Assembly: GCA_949293245.1 (NCBI GenBank)
Contig: CASFCS010000010.1
Coordinates: 1 to 64,000, forward strand
Source: an uncultured bacterium
Lineage (GTDB): Bacteria > Bacillota > Clostridia > Oscillospirales > Oscillospiraceae
DNA: 64,000 nt
Reading direction: 5' to 3'
Shown: positions 16,971 to 25,956 of the stretch, piece after piece
How positions within the stretch are numbered: the stretch's first letter is position 1
How the letters are laid out: each line of letters starts with the position of its first letter
The notes under the pieces: generated by a model
Told to the model about the DNA's origin: nothing
The model's database searches: none
Seen by the model: only the letters and a program-made list of their open reading frames with translations
Made by a program: the position numbers and the translations under genes

Positions 16971-17397
16971 GCCGTCGTGAGCAGCCCGGATGGACCGGAG
17001 CGGATGGGCAGAGCCCAGGGACGGGCCGTGGCCCGGCCCGGGTCTGCCCGGAGTCGGAGGGAAGCCGGGCGTCGCGAACAGGCGAAGCGTGAAGAGCTGG
17101 CGCTGAGCGCCCGGGAGCAGGCGCACAGCGAACCACGCAGACCGGAAAACAGGCCAGGCGGAGCCCGGCGGCATTTCCGGCGGAGTGGTGAGCAGTGTGC
17201 CGTCGCGGAGGGCGCAAAGCGTGAAGAGCTGGCGCTGAGCCGTCGTGAGCAGCCCGGATGGACCGGAGCGGATGGGCAGAGCCCAGGGGCGGGCCGTGGC
17301 CCGGCCCGGGTCTGCCCGGAGCCGGAGGGAAGCCGGGGAAGCCGGGCGTCGCGAACAGGCAAAGCGTGAAGAACTGGCGCCCAGCGCCCGGGCCGCC
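16961..17397. repeat. tandem dispersed repeats, order A-B-A-(partial B)
   Basis: There are three full units of about 130-145 bp plus a partial one, joined at GTGAAGA(G/A)CTGGCGC. Unit A (16961-17096 and 17229-17373) has the hairpin arms GGGCAGA ... TCTGCCC. Unit B (17097-17228) is the same element as at 8787-8905. All start with a GCGCTGAGC-like motif and end with (A)AGCGTGAAGA. Open frames cross it but have no ribosome binding site and change with each copy, so I treat it as non-coding. Confidence 0.85.
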
Positions 17398-17404
17398 GTC
17401 TGCT

Positions 17405-17743
17405 ACCCTGTCATTGCGAGGGCCGCAGGCCCGCGGCAATCCGTTCTCTCCATTTGGAGACGAGGGGACGATGGTACTTTTCTTGCTCCCACAAGAAAAG
17501 TACCCAAAAGAATGGGCATAAGGGGGCGTTCCCCCTTATGAATCCCCCCGCCCGCTGCAATGCAAACTCCTATTTGCCGGCGCGTGGAAACTTTGTCGTG
17601 TCGAATCGTTGATCGACCGGCCTTCGGCGGCCTGACTTGGCAAACGAAATACCCTGTCTTTCTTGCAAGGGGCGCCTGGCCTGGCGATGTTGGGAAAGCC
17701 TGGCATGGCGGGGCGGTGAGGACACCGCCCCCTACGGACCGGG
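17405..17743. repeat. dispersed repeat C, copy 1
   Basis: A 339-bp element, clearly similar along its length to 41181-41523. It starts ACCCTGTCATTGCGAGG and ends CCTACGGACCGGGA. It contains hairpins: ATTGCGAGGGCC/GGCCCGCGGCAAT, GTACTTTTCTTG/CAAGAAAAGTAC and CATAAGGGGG/CCCCCTTATG. No convincing coding frame. The remaining 150 bp up to the next gene holds another small hairpin (CATTGC/GCAATG at about 17848-17864). Confidence 0.85.
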
Positions 17744-17892
17744 ACAACGGCCTGGCTTTATAAATCTTCGATAGGGGTGGTATGTGACCGCCTGCGCCCC
17801 GGTTTTCCCCGGCAGAGAAAACCGCCCCCTTCATGTAGTTGTCTTCATTGCGAGGAGCAATGGGCAAATATGGAAAGGAAAGAAGGATCGCT

Positions 17893-19848
17893 ATGAAATG
17901 GATGAAACGCATCACCGCCCTGGCTCTGGCCTGTGCTCTGGCCATGAGCCTGGCCGCCTGTACCCAGGAAGAGGATGAGGGGGACGGCTCCGCCGTCTAC
18001 CGTGAGCTCTACGCCAGTGAGATCTCCACCCTCAACTACCTGGTCACCGGCAACACCAACGACTTTCAGATCTGCGCCAACGTGGTGGACTGCCTGGTGG
18101 AGTACGACTCCCACGGCGTGATGCAGCCCGCCCTGGCCGAGAGCTGGGAGGCCAACGAGGACAACACCGTGTGGACCTTCCACATCCGGGAGGGTGTGAA
18201 GTGGGTGGACTCCACCGGCGCGGAGGTGGCTGACGTCACCGCCAACGACTGGGTCACTGCCGCCCAGTACGCCAACGACGCCGCCAACGACTCCGCCACC
18301 CAGTACATGTATGACGGCTACGTGCTCAACGCCGGTGCCTACTACAACTACACCGCCTACCTCCTGGCCCTGGAGAGCGCCACCGACGGCACCGACGAGA
18401 ACGGCAACCCCGTGAAGCTGGACGCCGACGGGGAGGTCATCGAGGAAGTGGCCGCCGTGGCCGCCGAGGACATCGGCGTGAAGGCCCTGGACGACTACAC
18501 CCTGGAGTACACCCTGGAGAAGTCCTGCCCCTACTTCCCCTCCCTGCTGTCCTACGCCTGCTACATGCCGGTGTACGGCCCCTTCCTGGAGGAGAAGGGC
18601 GACAGCTTCGGCGTGGCCAACGATGAGACCAGTCTGCTCTACTGCGGCGCTTTCATCCTGTCCGACTTCCAGCCCCAGGTCCAGCGGGTGCTCACCAAGA
18701 ACGCCACCTACTGGGACGCCGAGCACGTCTACCTGGACGAGGTGCGCTACACCTATAACTCCGAGGCCAGCTCCCTGTGGGCCAACATGTATCAGTCCGG
18801 CGAGACCGACTACGCGGAGATCTCCTCCTCTCTCCTCTCTGCCTACATGGCCGACGAGTCCACCGCTTCCACCATCCACTCCAAGCGGCCCGACGTGTCC
18901 TACTCCTACTTCTACCTCTTCAACTTTGACGCCAACTTTGACGCCGAGTACGAGCCGGAGAACTGGACCATCGCCGTGAACAACGAGAACTTCCGCCAGT
19001 CCATTCTCCACGCCCTGGACCGGACCAACGCCCTGTCCGTGTCTGACCCCTACAACGCCGCGGGCCTGCTGAACAACACCATTACCCCCGCCACCTTCGC
19101 CGTGGGCGACGGCCTGGACTTCACCCAGTATCCCGCTCTGAAGGACATCTCCGACGGGGACAGCTTTGACGCCGACCTGGCCCTGGAGTACAAGGAGAAG
19201 GCCGTGGAGGAGCTCACCGCCGCCGGGTGCACCTTCCCCGTGAAGGTCCTCATGCGCTACAACCCCTCCACCACCGACTGGGACAAGGAGTGCACCGTGG
19301 TGGAGCAGCAGCTGGAGAGCGTGCTGGGCGCCGACTACATCGACGTGATCATTGAGGCCGGCCCCGACACCAACTTCCTGGCGGAGGTCCGCCGCTCCGG
19401 CAACTACGCCTTCATGAAGTGCAACTGGGGCGCGGATTACGCCGACCCCGAGACCTGGACCGACCCCTTCTCCGACACCTCCAGCTACAGCTTCATCTAT
19501 GAGAGCCAGGACCCCAACACCCAGGCCCTGTACAGCCAGTACCTGGACCTGGTGGCTACCGCCAAGGCCATCACCGATGACGACAACGCCCGGTATACCG
19601 CCTTTGCCGAGGCGGAGGCCTTCCTCATTGAGCACGCCTTCGCCATTCCCTTCTCCGTGAACTCCCGGGTGTACATCTGCCAGAACCTGAACCCCTTCGA
19701 GGGGCAGTACGCCCCCTACGGCATGGCCAACCTGCGCTTCAAGGGCCAGTCCCTCCAGGAGACCTCCATGGGCATGGACGAGTTCAACACCGCCTATGAG
19801 ACCTGGCTGGACGAGTGCGCCGCCGCCCAGGAGTCCGCCGCCGACTAA
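17893..19848 (+). CDS. peptide-binding lipoprotein of an ABC importer (OppA/MppA type)
   Basis: This 651-aa extracellular solute-binding protein (family 5) would capture peptides for the permeases at 20.3-22.3 kb. The lipoprotein signal ends LAAC (Cys23), and the mature protein starts with acidic residues. Family hallmarks include the N-terminal LAESWEANEDNTVWTFHIREGVKWVD motif. ATG 17893 has an AAAGAAGGATCG ribosome binding site. With an epimerase upstream and muropeptide-trimming enzymes downstream, I infer that murein tripeptides or related cell-wall peptides are the cargo, as for MppA. Substrate choice cannot be read from the sequence. Confidence 0.9.
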   Translation: MKWMKRITALALACALAMSLAACTQEEDEGDGSAVYRELYASEISTLNYLVTGNTNDFQICANVVDCLVEYDSHGVMQPALAESWEANEDNTVWTFHIREGVKWVDSTGAEVADVTANDWVTAAQYANDAANDSATQYMYDGYVLNAGAYYNYTAYLLALESATDGTDENGNPVKLDADGEVIEEVAAVAAEDIGVKALDDYTLEYTLEKSCPYFPSLLSYACYMPVYGPFLEEKGDSFGVANDETSLLYCGAFILSDFQPQVQRVLTKNATYWDAEHVYLDEVRYTYNSEASSLWANMYQSGETDYAEISSSLLSAYMADESTASTIHSKRPDVSYSYFYLFNFDANFDAEYEPENWTIAVNNENFRQSILHALDRTNALSVSDPYNAAGLLNNTITPATFAVGDGLDFTQYPALKDISDGDSFDADLALEYKEKAVEELTAAGCTFPVKVLMRYNPSTTDWDKECTVVEQQLESVLGADYIDVIIEAGPDTNFLAEVRRSGNYAFMKCNWGADYADPETWTDPFSDTSSYSFIYESQDPNTQALYSQYLDLVATAKAITDDDNARYTAFAEAEAFLIEHAFAIPFSVNSRVYICQNLNPFEGQYAPYGMANLRFKGQSLQETSMGMDEFNTAYETWLDECAAAQESAAD

Positions 19849-19868
19849 GTTTTCCCAGACGCCAAGTG

Positions 19869-20230
19869 CCCCCGCCCTCCGCCGGAGGGCGGGGGACGGG
19901 CTATCCAAAAAGCCAAAGGCCACAATGAAGAGGCTGACAGTCTCTTGTAAGCAAAAAGCCCTCGGCAGAGTTTTGCCGGCGCGTAGCCGGCAAAATGGTT
20001 GTTGCCCCTGACGAAATGCTATCCTCGCGGCATAGCCGCTCGGCCTACGCTAAAAATGTGCCGCCGGCACATTTTCTTCACGCTGCGGCCTCGGAAAAAC
20101 ACTTCTCATCCCGCAAGCGTGCGCGCTTTGCGCGTGCGACGCAGCGGGCTGCATCCCATCAAAAAAATGCTGGCATTTTTTTGAGATTTGCTACACGCCG
20201 GGTCAAAAGGCGGGCAGAGCCCGCCTTTTG
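19869..20230. repeat. array of palindromes between substrate-binding protein and permease genes
   Basis: The 490-bp gap has no gene but at least six hairpins: a GC terminator-like stem (19869-19895), TTTTGCCGGC/GCCGGCAAAA (19971-19995), GCGGC/GCCGC (20027-20039), AAAATGTGCCG/CGGCACATTTT (20053-20075), AAAAAAATGC/GCATTTTTTT (20161-20182) and CAAAAGGCGGGC/GCCCGCCTTTTG (20204-20230). The first stem could reduce transcription after the abundant binding protein. The rest suggests a structured RNA or a palindromic mobile repeat. Confidence 0.7.
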
Positions 20231-20340
20231 GCCTGCCTTTGCCCCACCGCCGCGCGGGAGAGCGCGGCCAGCTGCCCCCCGGAGGACCGGGAGTCGGCTG
20301 GACGCGCTCTCACCCTGCTATCTGCAAGGAGGTCCGACCT

Positions 20341-21291
20341 GTGGCCAAGTACATCATCAAACGACTGGTGCGCTCCCTGATTACACTGTTCATCATCATC
20401 ACCATCGTCTTTTCCCTGCTGCGCCTGATGCCCATCGAGGGCTACTTCAACAACTTCGACAAGCTCACCGAGACCCAGATCCAGGTGAAGCTCAACTCCC
20501 TGGGGCTCAACGACCCCCTGCCCGTGCAGCTCCTCCACTTCTATCAGGGGGTGTTCCAGGGGGACCTGGGCACCTCCAACAAGTACCGGGAGGGGGCGGA
20601 CAACCTCCACATTATCCTGGAGAAGATCCCCATCTCCCTGACCCTGGGGCTTATCGCCCTGGCCATCGCCCTGGTGGTGGGCCTGCCCCTGGGCATCCTC
20701 ATGGCCCGCAGCAGCCGCACCCGCTGGAAGATCGGGGACCGGCTGGGGACGGTGCTGGTGGTGCTCATCCAGGCGGTGCCCGCGGCGGTGTACCACATCC
20801 TGATCCAGTTTTTCGGCTCGGAGTACTTAAACTTCCCCATGCTCTTCAGCCAGGGGAAGGCCATCTCCTGGGTGCTGCCCATCTTCTCCCTGTCCCTGGG
20901 CAACATCGCCTACTACGCCATGTGGCTGCGGCGGTACATGGTGGATGAGGCCAACAAGGACTACATCCGCCTGGCCCGGGCCAAGGGCGTGCCGGGGTCG
21001 GCCATCTCCCGGCGGCACATCTTCCGCAACGCCATGGTCCCCCTGATCCAGTACCTGCCCAACTCCATTTTGTTCACCCTGATGGGCTCGCTGTACGTGG
21101 AGTCCCTGTACTCCGTGCCCGGCATGGGCGGACTGCTGGTGAACGTCATCAAGGTCCAGGATAACACCCTGGTCCAGGCCCTGGTGCTCATCTACGCCGC
21201 CATCTCCATCCTGGGGCTGCTGCTGGGCGACATTCTCATGGCCATTCTGGATCCCCGCATCAGCTTTTCCAAAAAGGAGGGCGCCCGGTAA
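20341..21291 (+). CDS. oligopeptide ABC transporter permease (OppB type)
   Basis: This 316-aa inner-membrane subunit has about six hydrophobic segments, starting with AKYIIKRLVRSLITLFIIITIVFSLLRLMP. The EAA-type coupling loop (DYIRLARAKGVPGSAISRRHIFRNAMVPLI, about 215-245) contacts the ATPases. The start is GTG 20341, seven bases after GGAGGT. The frame open upstream runs through the palindrome array and is not coding. It overlaps oppC by TAATG. Part of the muropeptide-type importer. Confidence 0.93.
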   Translation: MAKYIIKRLVRSLITLFIIITIVFSLLRLMPIEGYFNNFDKLTETQIQVKLNSLGLNDPLPVQLLHFYQGVFQGDLGTSNKYREGADNLHIILEKIPISLTLGLIALAIALVVGLPLGILMARSSRTRWKIGDRLGTVLVVLIQAVPAAVYHILIQFFGSEYLNFPMLFSQGKAISWVLPIFSLSLGNIAYYAMWLRRYMVDEANKDYIRLARAKGVPGSAISRRHIFRNAMVPLIQYLPNSILFTLMGSLYVESLYSVPGMGGLLVNVIKVQDNTLVQALVLIYAAISILGLLLGDILMAILDPRISFSKKEGAR

Positions 21292-22301
21292 TGAAAACCT
21301 ACCGCAATCACAAGACCCAGCAGCTGGGCAAGGCCCTGGAGGAGCACCAGGAGCGCCGCCTGGAGGAGATGAGCGAGGAGGAGCTCTTCTCCCCGGCCCA
21401 GTTCGACCGCACCGCCGCCGAGCGGGGCGGGTACTCCAACTACTCCTACTGGGGCTCCACCCTGCGCTCCTTCCTGAAAAACAAGGTGGCGGTGTTCTTC
21501 CTGTGCGTGGTGGCCCTGACGCTGCTGTTCACCTTTATCCAGCCCCTCCTCCCGGGCCAGCGGGACCCCAACCTGGTCAACTACAACGAAAACGGCTCCT
21601 TCGTCATGAACCTGCCTCCCTGCGAGGAGTACTGGTTCGGCACCAACTCCATCGGCCAGGACCTGTGGGCCCGGATCTGGTCGGGCACCCGCACGTCCCT
21701 GTTCATCGGCTTCTCCGTGGCCTGCGTGGAGGCCATTCTGGGTATCCTGGTGGGCACCCTGTGGGGCTATGTGCGCAAGCTGGACTTCGTGTTCACCGAG
21801 CTCTACAACGTCTTTGACAACGTGCCCCAGACCCTGGTGCTCATTCTCATCTCCTACATCCTCAAGCCCGGGGTGTCCACCATCATCTTCGCTTTGTGCC
21901 TTACGGGCTGGCTCCAGACCGCCCGGTTCATCCGCAACCAGATCGTCATCATCCGGGACCGGGACTACAACCTGGCCTCCCGCTGCCTGGGCACCCCCAC
22001 CTTCCGGCTGGTGATGCGCAACCTGCTGCCCTATCTGGTGAGCGTCATCACCCTGCGCATGGCCCTGGCCATCCCCACCGCCATCGGCAACGAGGTGTTC
22101 GTCACCTATATCGGCATCGGCCTCCCCTCGGAGATCCCCTCCCTGGGCAACCTGATCCAGGTGGGCCGGGAGCTCATGAAGGTGCCCGCCCTGCGCTACC
22201 AGCTCTTCTTCCCCGTCACCGTGCTGGCCATCATTACCATCTCCTTCTACGTCATCGGCAACGCCTTTGCCGACGCCGCCGACCCCAAAAACCACATCTG
22301 A
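21291..22301 (+). CDS. oligopeptide ABC transporter permease (OppC type)
   Basis: This 336-aa second permease subunit has a long cytoplasmic N-terminus (about 60 residues, rich in Glu/Arg) before the first membrane helix. WFGTNSIGQDLWARIWSGTRTSLFIGF is the usual OppC/DppC signature. The EAA loop is RDYNLASRCLGTPTFRLVMRNLLP. It is coupled to oppB by a one-base start/stop overlap and is followed 22 bases later by oppD. Confidence 0.93.
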   Translation: MKTYRNHKTQQLGKALEEHQERRLEEMSEEELFSPAQFDRTAAERGGYSNYSYWGSTLRSFLKNKVAVFFLCVVALTLLFTFIQPLLPGQRDPNLVNYNENGSFVMNLPPCEEYWFGTNSIGQDLWARIWSGTRTSLFIGFSVACVEAILGILVGTLWGYVRKLDFVFTELYNVFDNVPQTLVLILISYILKPGVSTIIFALCLTGWLQTARFIRNQIVIIRDRDYNLASRCLGTPTFRLVMRNLLPYLVSVITLRMALAIPTAIGNEVFVTYIGIGLPSEIPSLGNLIQVGRELMKVPALRYQLFFPVTVLAIITISFYVIGNAFADAADPKNHI

Positions 22302-22323
22302 CAAAAGAGGACGGGATACGACT

Positions 22324-23285
22324 ATGAATCAAGACGGCAGCATCCTCTCCGTCCGGGACCTGGACATCCGCTTCGAGCTGCGGGGGCAGAGCCTCCACGC
22401 CATCCGGGGGGTCTCCCTGGAGGTACAGCCCGGGGAGAGCCTGGCCATCGTGGGGGAGTCGGGCTCGGGCAAGTCCGTGTTCGTCAAGAGCTTTATGGGC
22501 CTTCTGGACCAGAACGGCTCCATCCAGGCGGGAGAGATCCTGTATAACGGCCAGGACCTGGCCAAATTCACCACGGAAAAGCAGTGGCTCACCATCCGGG
22601 GCCGGGAGATCGCCATGGTCCTCCAGGACCCCATGACCTCCCTCAACCCCCTCAAGACCATCGGCGCCCAGATCCAGGAGGCCATTACCCTCCACCGGGG
22701 GCTCAAGGGGCCCCAGGCCCGCCAGGCCACCCTGGAGATCCTCTCCGACGTGGGCATCGACCAGCCGGAGAAGCGCTACAAGCAGTACCCCCACGAGTTC
22801 TCCGGCGGCATGCGCCAGCGGGTGGTCATCGCCATCGCCGTGGCCTGCCGGCCCAAGATCCTCATCTGCGACGAGCCCACCACTGCCCTGGACGTGACCA
22901 TCCAGGCCCAGATCCTGGAGCTCATCAAGGCCATGCAGAAAAAGTACAACCTGACCACCATCTACATCACCCACGACCTGGGGCCCGGCACCCCTACACC
23001 TGGGCCCTCCTCTCCTCCCTGCCCCAGCTGGGGGTGAAGGGGCAGCCCCTCTACTCCATCCAGGGCACGCCCCCCAACCTGTTCCAGGAGATCCGGGGAG
23101 ACGCCTTCGCCCCCCGGAATCCCCAGGCACTGAACATCGACTTTGTCCGCCGGCCCCCCTTCTTCCAGGTGAGCCCCACCCACAAGGCCCGCACCTGGCT
23201 GCTGGACCCCAGGGCCCCCCAGGTGGAGCCGCCGGAGCACATCTTGCAGCTGAGACGAAAGGGGGCGCAGGGACATGAGTGCTGA
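22324..23285 (+). pseudogene. OppD-type ATP-binding subunit, broken by internal deletion and frameshift
   Basis: The first frame (22324-23037) encodes a normal peptide-importer ATPase up to the switch histidine: GESGSGKS (Walker A), FSGGMRQR (signature), LICDEPTTALD (Walker B), TIYITHDLG. It then runs into 14 unrelated residues and stops. The expected C-terminal part (HPYTWALLSSLPQLGVKGQ ... ILQLRRKG) continues in another frame from about 22989 to TGA 23285, overlapping oppF as intact oppD genes do. Compared with the paralogue at 30672-31718, about 30 residues after the H-loop are missing at the junction (22981-22989). It is either a genuine recent mutation or an assembly error. If real, the ATPase pair would be impaired. 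Confidence 0.85.
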
Positions 23286-24207
23286 GCGGGAAAAGCTCAT
23301 TGAAGTACAGGACATGAGCGTCACCTTCGGCTCCCGCCGCCACCCCTTCACCGCGGTGGACAAGGTGTCCTTCCACATCTACAAGGGGGAGACCTTCGGC
23401 CTGGTGGGGGAGTCGGGCTCGGGCAAGACCACCATCGGCCGGGCCATCATCCGCATCAACCCCGTCTCCTCCGGCCGGGTGCTCTTCCACGGCCAGACCA
23501 TCAGCGGGCGCATCCCCCGGGCCCTTGACCGGGAGGTCACCCGCAAGATCCAGATGATCTTCCAGGACCCCATGGCCTCCCTGAACGAGCGGGCCAAGGT
23601 GGACTACATCGTCTCCGAGGGGCTCTACTCCAACGGCAGCCGCCTGTCCGACGCCCAGCGCCGGGAGAAGGTGGCCAAGGCTCTGAGCGACGTGGGGCTC
23701 CTGCCCGAGTTCGCCGACCGGTTCCCCCACGAGTTCTCCGGCGGCCAGCGCCAGCGCATCGGCATCGCCCGGGCCCTGATCCTGGAGCCCGAGTTCATCA
23801 TCGCCGACGAGCCCATCTCCGCCCTGGACGTGTCCATCCGGGCCCAGGTGCTCAACCTCCTCTCCGCCCTCCAGAAGGAGCGGGGCCTCACCTACCTCTT
23901 TGTGGCCCACGACCTGAGCGTGGTGCGCTTCATCTGCGACCGCATCGCCGTGATCCACAAGGGGAAGATCGTGGAGCTCGCGGACAGCGAGCAGCTCTTC
24001 GCCCACCCCCTCCACCCCTATACCCGGGCCCTCCTCTCCGCCATCCCCCAGCCCGACCCCATCGCCGAGCGGAGCAAGCAGCTCCTCTCCTACGACCCCG
24101 CCTGCCACGACTACTCCGTGGACAAGCCGGTGTGGACCGAGCTGGAGCCCGGCCACTTTGTCCTGGGCAACCAGAAGGAGCTGGAGGAGTACCGCCGGAT
24201 GCTGTGA
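23275..24207 (+). CDS. oligopeptide ABC transporter ATP-binding subunit (OppF type)
   Basis: This 310-aa ATPase powers peptide import. It has GESGSGKT (Walker A), FQDPMASLN (Q-loop), [15 protein letters not shown] (signature), [11 protein letters not shown] (Walker B) and VAHDLS (switch His). The C-terminal region [19 protein letters not shown] is that of peptide transporters, but it lacks the Cys-rich iron-sulphur motif seen in many Opp ATPases. The start overlaps the tail of the broken oppD. The next gene, an LD-carboxypeptidase, begins 25 bases after the stop, so uptake and trimming are co-transcribed. Confidence 0.93.
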   Translation: MSAEREKLIEVQDMSVTFGSRRHPFTAVDKVSFHIYKGETFGLVGESGSGKTTIGRAIIRINPVSSGRVLFHGQTISGRIPRALDREVTRKIQMIFQDPMASLNERAKVDYIVSEGLYSNGSRLSDAQRREKVAKALSDVGLLPEFADRFPHEFSGGQRQRIGIARALILEPEFIIADEPISALDVSIRAQVLNLLSALQKERGLTYLFVAHDLSVVRFICDRIAVIHKGKIVELADSEQLFAHPLHPYTRALLSAIPQPDPIAERSKQLLSYDPACHDYSVDKPVWTELEPGHFVLGNQKELEEYRRML

Positions 24208-24232
24208 CCTTTTGAGAAAGGACTGACCTTCC

Positions 24233-25150
24233 ATGCGCAAACCCGCTCCCCTCTACCCCGGCGCCCGGGTGGCCCTGGTGTGCGCCAGCAGCGCCGTCCC
24301 CGCCGACCGGCTGGAGAGCGCCGTGGCCGCCGTGAAGGAGCTGATGCTCCAGCCGGTGGTGTACCCCACCTGCCGCTTCGACAGCCGCCACGGCTACTTC
24401 GCCGGCAGCGACGCCCAGCGCTCCGCGGACCTGAACGCCGCCTTTGCCGACGACTCCATCGACGGCATTCTGGCCATCCGGGGGGGCTACGGAGCAAACC
24501 GCATTCTCCCCCTGCTGGACTGGGACACCATCCGGGCCCACCCCAAGTTCTTCGCCGGGTACAGCGACGTCACCGCCCTGCACATCGCCTTCAACCAGAC
24601 GGGGGACTTCATGACCTACCACACCATCATGCCCTCCACGGAGTACTATGAGCCGGTGGACGGCTACTCCCGGGACTACCTGCTCCGGGCCCTCTACGGG
24701 CGGCTCACCGGCCCCCTGGAGAACCCGCCGGACCAGAGCATGGTGACCCTGGTGCCCGGCCAGGCCGCCGGGCGGCTGTGCGGGGGCAACCTCTCCCTGG
24801 TGCGGGACAGCCTGGGCACCCCCTGGGAGATCGACACCCGGGGCAAGCTCCTCTTCCTGGAGGACATCGGGGAAAAGACCTACCGGGTGGACGGCATGCT
24901 CACCCAGCTGCGCAACGCCGGCAAGCTGGACCAGTGCGCCGGCATCCTGCTGGGGGCCTGGACCGACTGCACCCCCGAGTACCCCGACCGCTGCCTGGAG
25001 CTGCGGGAGATCTTTGAGGAGCTCATTGTCCCGGCGGGCAAGCCCGCGGTGATGAACCTGGCCTGCGGCCACGCCCTGCCCTCCATGTCCCTCCCCCTGG
25101 GGGCCTCCGCCTTTCTGGACGCCGGGGCCCACCTGCTGGAGGTGCGCTGA
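24233..25150 (+). CDS. LD-carboxypeptidase, peptidase family S66
   Basis: This 305-aa LdcA/YkfA-type serine peptidase should remove the terminal D-Ala from murein tetrapeptides between L- and D-residues. The catalytic triad is visible as Ser111 (GYSDVT), Glu210 (FLEDIGE) and His280 (CGHALPS). There is no signal peptide, so it acts in the cytoplasm on imported peptides. It lies in the opp operon and overlaps the next gene by one base (TGATG). MccF-like detoxifying homologues of S66 are the alternative, but the cluster favours muropeptide recycling. Confidence 0.92.
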   Translation: MRKPAPLYPGARVALVCASSAVPADRLESAVAAVKELMLQPVVYPTCRFDSRHGYFAGSDAQRSADLNAAFADDSIDGILAIRGGYGANRILPLLDWDTIRAHPKFFAGYSDVTALHIAFNQTGDFMTYHTIMPSTEYYEPVDGYSRDYLLRALYGRLTGPLENPPDQSMVTLVPGQAAGRLCGGNLSLVRDSLGTPWEIDTRGKLLFLEDIGEKTYRVDGMLTQLRNAGKLDQCAGILLGAWTDCTPEYPDRCLELREIFEELIVPAGKPAVMNLACGHALPSMSLPLGASAFLDAGAHLLEVR

Positions 25151-25956
25151 TGGACGGCGCGGTGCGCTCCGCCCTGGAGGAGGAGATCCGGGCCTTCCCC
25201 GGCCAGGCGGCGGTGCTCCTCACCCGGATGCCGGGTGAGGAGGTGATCTTTGCCCACCGGGGGGAGGAGCGGGTGGTGTCCGCCTCCACGGTAAAGGTGG
25301 CCATTTTGTGCGCCGTCCTGGAGGCGTGCGACAAAGGGGAGCTCTCCCCCCAGGCCCTGATTGCCATCCCGGAGGGGGACATCTGCCCGGACACCCGGGT
25401 TTTTGAGCCGGGAAACCGGCGCCCCGGGTACCCTCTGTGGGAGCTTTTGTACTGGATGACCGCCCTGAGCGACAACACCGCCACCAACGCGGTGATCGGT
25501 CTGGTGGGCTGTGAGGCGGTCAACCGCTGGTGCACCGCACACGGGCTGAAGGACACCCTGCTCCAGCGGAAGATGCTGGACTGGGACGCCATTGCCGCCG
25601 GGCGCAACAACTACACCTCCCCCGCCGACCAGTGCCGGCTGTACGGCCTGCTCTGCCGGGGGGAGATCCTCACCCCCTCCTCCCGGGAGATGGCCCTGGA
25701 CTTCCTGGGCCGCCAGCGCCACCAGGACAGCCTGCTGCGCTACCTGCCCGACCCGGTGGCGGTGGCCCACAAGGGGGGCTGCCTGGATTATCTGGAGCAC
25801 GACGCCGGCGTCTTTTTCCTGGAGGGAAACCCCTACTTTCTGGGGGTATTCACCTGGGATGGCCCCTCCCCCGAGGGGGACCCCAGGCAGCGGCAGTTCA
25901 TCGGGCGGCTCTCCCGGGCCGTCTACTGCGCCATGTGTCAGGAGGTGGCCCCATGA
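25150..25956 (+). CDS. beta-lactamase-like serine hydrolase
   Basis: This 268-aa class-A beta-lactamase-fold protein has Ser46-x-x-Lys49 (STVK), Ser107-Asp108-Asn109 (SDN) and HKGG in place of the KTG box. No signal peptide is visible, so it probably works inside the cell, which argues against antibiotic defence. Position between LD-carboxypeptidase and NlpC/P60 genes with overlapping codons suggests a D-amino-acid peptidase or amidase acting on imported muropeptides. It has no counterpart in the Bacillus ykf operon. The specific reaction is unknown. Confidence 0.8.
   Translation: MDGAVRSALEEEIRAFPGQAAVLLTRMPGEEVIFAHRGEERVVSASTVKVAILCAVLEACDKGELSPQALIAIPEGDICPDTRVFEPGNRRPGYPLWELLYWMTALSDNTATNAVIGLVGCEAVNRWCTAHGLKDTLLQRKMLDWDAIAAGRNNYTSPADQCRLYGLLCRGEILTPSSREMALDFLGRQRHQDSLLRYLPDPVAVAHKGGCLDYLEHDAGVFFLEGNPYFLGVFTWDGPSPEGDPRQRQFIGRLSRAVYCAMCQEVAP

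Noticed and set aside
16977-17369. 130-aa frame through repeats A and B (also at 40650-40890)
   Set aside because: The frame exists only because the repeats lack stops in one phase. It lacks a ribosome binding site, changes ends from copy to copy, and the copy in the rplU leader is antisense to transcription.
16961-17743. Possible CRISPR array
   Set aside because: Units are about 135 bp, vary internally and have no short repeat-spacer pattern. No cas gene is nearby.
19995-20340. N-terminal extension of the OppB-type permease
   Set aside because: The frames cross the palindrome array. The conserved permease start and ribosome binding site are at GTG 20341.
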